A DNA stretch of 10,537 nt from JACRBK01 sp964427955. Its GTDB lineage: Bacteria > Chloroflexota > Anaerolineae > Aggregatilineales > Aggregatilineaceae. Below, piece after piece: positions 6,628-10,537 of the stretch; the stretch's first letter is position 1, and each line of letters opens with the position of its first letter. The DNA lies in NCBI GenBank assembly GCA_964427955.1, contig CAYRWY010000187.1, forward strand, positions 1-10,537. The letters are read 5' to 3'. The notes beneath the pieces are model-generated. The model had not been told where the DNA came from. It saw nothing but the letters and a program-made list of their open reading frames with translations, and ran no database searches. Made by a program: the position numbers and the translations under genes.

Positions 6628-7290
6628 CTAGCGGCTGTTCCGCAGCCGGTCAATGCCCGCCCGGATGCCGCCCGGCGCGCGAAAAACCGACGTTCCGGCG
6701 ACCAGGACACTGGCCCCGGCGGCGACCACCAGAGGAGTCGTGCGCTCGTCGATCCCGCCGTCCACCTCAATCTCGACCGGGCGCGGCAACTGCTCGATCA
6801 GCGCGTGCAGACGGCTGATCCGGCCCAGCGACTCCGGGATGAACGCCTGCCCGCCATAGCCCGGGTTGACGGTCATCACCAGAACCATATCCACAAACGG
6901 GAGAATATCCTCCGTCAACAGCACCGGCACGTGCGGATTGATCGCGATGGCCGGTTTCGCTCCGGCTTCGCGAATCTGCTGCACGACCCGGTGCAGGTGC
7001 GGGCAAATCTCCAGGTGAACCGTCAGCCGATCCGCGCCCGCGTCCACGAAGGATTTCACGTGGCGTTCAGGCTGGACGATCATCAAGTGCACATCCAACG
7101 GCAGACGAGTGAGCTTGCGGACTGCTTCGACGATGGGGATGCCGAACGAGATATTCGGGACGAACGTGCCGTCCATCACATCGATATGAATCAGATCGGC
7201 ACCCGCCGCTTCGGCTTCGGCCACTTGCTCCCCTAACCGTGAAAAATCGGCGGCCAGAATCGAGGCCGCTATTTGAAACGACGCTGGCAT
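6628..7290 (-). CDS. rpe: Ribulose-phosphate 3-epimerase
   Basis: Interconverts D-ribulose 5-phosphate and D-xylulose 5-phosphate in the pentose phosphate pathway. It is a 220-aa TIM-barrel protein, the standard length. All expected residues are present at canonical positions: S10, metal ligands H35, D37 and H68, and D177, with D37 and D177 as the catalytic acid-base pair. M39, M70 and M139 line the active site. The motifs HIDVMDG, HLMI, VNPGYGGQ and EVDGGI are intact, favouring true Rpe over D-allulose-6-phosphate epimerase, though the latter cannot be wholly excluded. The ATG has AGAAGG six bases upstream. The gene lies 65 bases after the GH42 gene with no terminator between, so it is probably co-transcribed with the glycosidases and is the last gene of that unit. 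This suggests the sugars released feed pentose phosphates. Confidence 0.97.
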   Translation of the reverse strand: MPASFQIAASILAADFSRLGEQVAEAEAAGADLIHIDVMDGTFVPNISFGIPIVEAVRKLTRLPLDVHLMIVQPERHVKSFVDAGADRLTVHLEICPHLHRVVQQIREAGAKPAIAINPHVPVLLTEDILPFVDMVLVMTVNPGYGGQAFIPESLGRISRLHALIEQLPRPVEIEVDGGIDERTTPLVVAAGASVLVAGTSVFRAPGGIRAGIDRLRNSR

Positions 7291-7362
7291 GAGTAACCTT
7301 CTTTCTGGACATTGTGAGGGCTATTATGCCTCAAAATGCCGAGACTACCCAGCACTCATGCC
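7286..7362 (-). promoter_or_regulatory. Long-range inverted repeat linking GH42 stop and rpe start
   Basis: In the minus-strand transcript GGCATGAGT (7362-7354), which contains the GH42 stop codon, is perfectly complementary to ACTCATGCC (7294-7286), which contains the rpe start codon. The 59 bases between include a smaller possible hairpin (TGAGG...CCTCA). The 9-bp stem would cover the rpe AUG while leaving its ribosome-binding site in the loop. It could couple rpe translation to that of GH42. The repeat is visible; function is inferred. Confidence 0.35.
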
Positions 7363-9407
7363 CGCACCAGGACGCGCACGCCATAAGCCGCTACCGGCAG
7401 CGCCGCCGGAACTTTTTCGCCCGACAGCAGATCGGTGTAGACCCGCCCGTCGAGTTGGACCGTGACCGGTTCGGGCAAGAAGTTCATCACGAACACGAAA
7501 TCCCGGTCCCCGCTGCGGCGTAGGGACACGCTGACACCTTGCCGCAGGTCCGTCTCGATCACCCGCCGGATCGCCCGGCGATCACACAGCGCGCGATAGA
7601 AATCGTCCAGGAAGCGGCGATCCTGGCGCGCCGCCATATAATATACCTCGCCCTGGCCGAACTGGTTGACGGTGAGCGCTGGACGGCCCGCATAAAAATC
7701 TCTCTGGTAGGTGCCCAACACAGTGGCGCTCTCGGCATGGATCAGGTCACACAGGCCAAAGGCCGGATATGCCCCGGAGAGGCCCAGCGGATTCCCCTCC
7801 GCCATGACGACCCCGTTCTGCTCGCCGGGATCGAGCGCGTCGATCTCCTCGGCCCAAACACCCGCCAACTCGCGCAGCGGACCGGGGAAGCCCCCCAGGA
7901 AGCAGAGATCGTCCTGGTCTACGATGCCCGACCAATACGTCAAGACCAGCGTCCCGCCGCCCGCCACGAAGGCGCTGAGCCGCTCGGCCACGCCCGGCCT
8001 GACCATGTAGAGCATCGGAGCCACCACCACGCGATATTTGGCGAAATCCTGCTCCATGTCGTTCACGTCCACGGGGATGCCCTGTTTCCAGAAGGCCGCG
8101 TAGTGATCCAGGCAGGTGTTCCAGTACCCCTTGTCGCCCTGGACCGGTCCCTGAGCATCGTCCAACGCCCAGCGATTTTCCCAGTCGTAGATCACGGCGA
8201 CCTGGGCGGGCACCTCCGCCCCGACGACCGCGTCCAGCCGTTCGAGCACCTGGCCGACTTCGGTCACATCCCGAAAGACGCGCGTGTGCTCGTGCCCGGC
8301 ATGATCGACCACAGCCCCATGAAACTTTTCGCTGCTGCCCCGGCTCTTGCGCCACTGGAAATACTGTACGGTGTCCGAGCCATGCGCGACTGCTTGCAGT
8401 GAGGACAGCAGGTGCATTCCGGGCCGCTTGAGCTTGGCATTCGGATGCCAGTTGGTGACGCTGGGCGTGCTCTCCATCAACATGAAGGGACGGCCCTGCT
8501 TCAGGCTGCGGTTGAGGTCGTGGGCAAACGCCGTCCGGACGCCGTACTCGTGATCGGGCAATTCCTGGTGCCAGCGGGGGTAGCTGTCCCAGGCGATCAC
8601 GTCCAGGGCCGGAGCCAACTTCCAGTAATTCAAGCCAGGAAAAAAGCCCATCAGGTTGGTCGTCACCGGCACGCCGGGGGTGATCTCGCGCAGCGGCGCA
8701 ATTTCGTTCTGCATAAAATCGACCGTCTGGTCGGTCATGAAACGCTTCCAGGCCAGGCTCAGCCCGTGCACGCTGGTTTCGCCCATCGGGCTGGGCGGCT
8801 CGATCTGCTCCCAATCCGTGTAGGTATGGCTCCAGAAGGACGTCCACCAGGCGTGGTTGAGCGCCTCCAGGGTGCCGTAACGGCCCTTGAGCCACTCCCG
8901 AAACGCGGCGCGGCACAGTTCGCAGTGACATTCGCCGCTGTACTCGTTGGAGACGTGCCACAGCAGCAGCGCCGGATGATCCTGGTAGCGTTCGGCCAGC
9001 AGGCGGTTGATCAGTCGCGTTTTGCTGCGGTAGACCGGTGAGGTCGGACAGTGGTTATGCCGCCCGCCGTGCAGATTGCGGAGGCCGTCGGGCCGGACGC
9101 GCAGCACTTCCGGATAGCGCGCCGACAGCCAGGCCGGGCGGGCACCACTGGGCGTGGCTACGACGGCGTACAACCCATTGCTGGCCAGCAGGTCCAGGAC
9201 GCGATCCAGCCAGTCGAAGGTGAAACGGCCCTCTTCCGGCTCTAACGCCACCCAAGAGAAAATCCCCACCGACACGCTGTTGCAGTGCGCCAGCTTCATC
9301 AGGCGCATATCTTCCTGCCACACTTCACGCGGCCACTGATCGGGGTTGTAATCTCCACCATGCCAAAAATGCGGGAGTTTCGGATTAATAGGGGAATATT
9401 TCGTCAT
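7356..9407 (-). CDS. Beta-galactosidase, glycoside hydrolase family 42
   Basis: Retaining beta-galactosidase that cleaves terminal beta-galactosyl, and in some members alpha-L-arabinopyranosyl, residues. At 683 aa it has the full GH42 layout: TIM barrel (about 1-390), trimerisation domain (about 395-610) and a C-terminal beta-sandwich. The acid/base is E155 in WHVSNEYSGE and the nucleophile is E312 in MLMESTPS. C120, C160, C162 and C165 form the zinc-binding cluster typical of the family. There is no signal peptide, so it acts on sugars brought into the cytoplasm. Its ATG overlaps the TGA of the GH3 gene by four bases (ATGA), with AGGAG about 12 bases upstream, implying translational coupling. 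rpe follows in the same direction. Family and activity class are secure; natural substrate (lactose, galactan fragments or arabinosides) is not determinable here. Confidence 0.96.
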   Translation of the reverse strand: MTKYSPINPKLPHFWHGGDYNPDQWPREVWQEDMRLMKLAHCNSVSVGIFSWVALEPEEGRFTFDWLDRVLDLLASNGLYAVVATPSGARPAWLSARYPEVLRVRPDGLRNLHGGRHNHCPTSPVYRSKTRLINRLLAERYQDHPALLLWHVSNEYSGECHCELCRAAFREWLKGRYGTLEALNHAWWTSFWSHTYTDWEQIEPPSPMGETSVHGLSLAWKRFMTDQTVDFMQNEIAPLREITPGVPVTTNLMGFFPGLNYWKLAPALDVIAWDSYPRWHQELPDHEYGVRTAFAHDLNRSLKQGRPFMLMESTPSVTNWHPNAKLKRPGMHLLSSLQAVAHGSDTVQYFQWRKSRGSSEKFHGAVVDHAGHEHTRVFRDVTEVGQVLERLDAVVGAEVPAQVAVIYDWENRWALDDAQGPVQGDKGYWNTCLDHYAAFWKQGIPVDVNDMEQDFAKYRVVVAPMLYMVRPGVAERLSAFVAGGGTLVLTYWSGIVDQDDLCFLGGFPGPLRELAGVWAEEIDALDPGEQNGVVMAEGNPLGLSGAYPAFGLCDLIHAESATVLGTYQRDFYAGRPALTVNQFGQGEVYYMAARQDRRFLDDFYRALCDRRAIRRVIETDLRQGVSVSLRRSGDRDFVFVMNFLPEPVTVQLDGRVYTDLLSGEKVPAALPVAAYGVRVLVRA

Positions 9408-10537
9408 TGCGCGCTGTCACTCCTGAGAACAAACCGGCCTGCTAACCCGGCGCTGGAATCGGGGGCTATCCACACTTCGAATTCGCCCGGCTCGAAGACC
9501 CACTGCCCGGTGTAATCGTAGAATGACAGGTCTTCCTGTGTCAACTGAAAGCGGACCGTCTGCGTCTCGCCAGGGGCCAGCGCAAGCCGGGCGAAGCCCT
9601 TCAGTTCGCGCACCGGGCGGGTGATGCTGCCCACCAGGTCGCGGACATAGAGCTGCACCGTTTCGTCTCCGGCGCGCGATCCCATGTTGGTGATCTCCGC
9701 GCTGACGGTGACGGTGCCGGGTTCGTCCTGGCTGATCCGCAGGTTTTGATAGTCAAACCGGGTATAGCTCAGCCCATACCCAAACGGGTACAGCGGGCTG
9801 TCGAGCTGATCCTGATACCGGGTCTGCCGCCGGTCGTGGCGCAGCAGCGGCCTCCCGGTGGATTTCTGGTTGTAGTAGATCGGCACCTGGCCCACAGAGC
9901 GCGGGAACGTCACCGGCAGGCGGCCACTGGGATTCACGTCGCCGAACAGCACATCGGCGATGGCGGCGGCCCCTTCCGTGCCGGGATGCCAGGCCATCAG
10001 CACGGCGGAAGCATTCCGATGCAGCCATTCCAGCGCCAGCGAGCGTCCGGCCAGCACCACGACGACCAGCGGCACCTGAAGCGCGTGGAGGGCTTCCAAA
10101 AAGGCCAACTGGCCCGGCGGCAGGTCCAGCGTGGTGACGCAGTTATTCTCGCCCGACCGCAGAATCCCCTCGCCCACGACGGCGATCACCGCGTCGCATT
10201 CCGGGGCGAGCTTGAGCGCGTCGTCCACCAGGTCGGTGTTGAGCAGCCGGACGCCCGCTCCGGCTCTGATGCGCACGGCGTCGAGGATCGAGAGCATCCC
10301 GTCCTCGCGGCCATCCAACGTCCAGGCTCCCATCAAGGTGCTGCGCACCCTGGCCAGCGGCCCGAAAACGCCGAGGGTCATGGGCTGGCGGGGCAGCGGC
10401 AAAATGCCGTCGTTTTCCAACAGCACCACCGAGCGCGCGGCGGCCTCGCGGACTACCCGCCGATGATCGGGGTGCAGATGGACGGCGGAACGGGCCACCT
10501 CGGTGTAAGGCTGCTCAAACAACCCCAGGCGGAGCTT
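9404..10537 (-). CDS. GH3 beta-glycosidase, BglX-like (5' end outside window)
   Basis: C-terminal 377 residues of a family 3 glycoside hydrolase. The reading frame stays open to the window edge and begins KLRLGLFEQPY, the conserved linker after the catalytic barrel, so the N-terminal barrel with the nucleophilic aspartate lies outside. Visible are the alpha/beta sandwich domain (SVVLLENDGILPL onward), the segment RSGENN with the probable acid/base glutamate (codon 10148-10150), the stretch GTEGAAAIADVLFGDVNPSGRLP, and a C-terminal fibronectin-III-like domain from about 9740 to the end (TRPVRELKGF, APGETQTV). The match to E. coli BglX is strong. Substrates in this family include beta-glucosides, beta-xylosides and arabinosides. 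The gene is truncated only by the window. Its stop overlaps the GH42 start, so the two are coupled. Whether it is secreted cannot be judged without the N-terminus. Confidence 0.96.
   Translation of the reverse strand, partial: KLRLGLFEQPYTEVARSAVHLHPDHRRVVREAAARSVVLLENDGILPLPRQPMTLGVFGPLARVRSTLMGAWTLDGREDGMLSILDAVRIRAGAGVRLLNTDLVDDALKLAPECDAVIAVVGEGILRSGENNCVTTLDLPPGQLAFLEALHALQVPLVVVVLAGRSLALEWLHRNASAVLMAWHPGTEGAAAIADVLFGDVNPSGRLPVTFPRSVGQVPIYYNQKSTGRPLLRHDRRQTRYQDQLDSPLYPFGYGLSYTRFDYQNLRISQDEPGTVTVSAEITNMGSRAGDETVQLYVRDLVGSITRPVRELKGFARLALAPGETQTVRFQLTQEDLSFYDYTGQWVFEPGEFEVWIAPDSSAGLAGRFVLRSDSAQ

Noticed and set aside
7291..7355. Separate promoter for rpe based on CATAAT in the GH42-rpe gap
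   Set aside because: The hexamer is a good -10 match, but the sequence 17 bases upstream (TGGGTA) is a poor -35; co-transcription with GH42 is more likely.
10520..10522. TTG at this position as the start of the GH3 gene
   Set aside because: The frame continues to the window edge with conserved GH3 residues (KLRLGLF), so the codon is an internal leucine and the gene is truncated by the window.
1..10537. Mobile element, CRISPR array, tRNA or rRNA
   Set aside because: No transposase, integrase, regularly spaced repeats or conserved RNA-gene sequence was recognised on either strand.

Overview
The window is GC-rich with mostly tightly packed genes, and reads as a carbohydrate-utilisation region of a free-living bacterium. 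GTG starts, a Ugp-like ABC importer without its own ATPase, a signal peptide without a lipobox cysteine, and GH3/GH42 glycosidases beside sugar isomerases are all compatible with Chloroflexota (Anaerolineae-like). That placement is an inference from protein style; no taxonomic marker gene is present.

Left arm, plus strand (4-3696): a three-gene ABC importer of the UgpB-UgpA-UgpE type. It consists of a secreted substrate-binding protein, a permease with an unusual N-terminal membrane extension of about 170 residues, and a second permease. A perfect 13-bp hairpin separates the binding-protein gene from the permeases. No ATPase gene is present, so a shared one elsewhere is presumed.

Middle, minus strand (6570 down to 3694): a self-contained transcription unit. 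A TTGACA/TACCAT promoter with a 17-bp spacer precedes a SIS-domain sugar-phosphate isomerase gene, an L-fucose/L-arabinose isomerase-family gene and an SGNH/GDSL hydrolase gene. A strong terminator then lies against the end of the convergent importer operon.

Right arm, minus strand (10537 down to 6578): a BglX-like GH3 beta-glycosidase (5' end outside the window), a GH42 beta-galactosidase overlapping it by ATGA, and ribulose-phosphate 3-epimerase, closed by an intrinsic terminator.

Taken together, the glycosidases would release monosaccharides inside or outside the cell, the aldose-ketose isomerase would convert a free sugar, and the SIS protein and epimerase would handle phosphorylated ketoses or pentoses entering the pentose phosphate pathway. 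The kinase such a route needs is not in the window. I see no mobile element, CRISPR array, tRNA or rRNA. The most interesting points are the divergent SIS protein in its three-gene unit, the UgpB-like ligand site placed among glycosidase genes, the extended permease, and a possible RNA stem covering the rpe start codon. None of them establishes a wholly new system.
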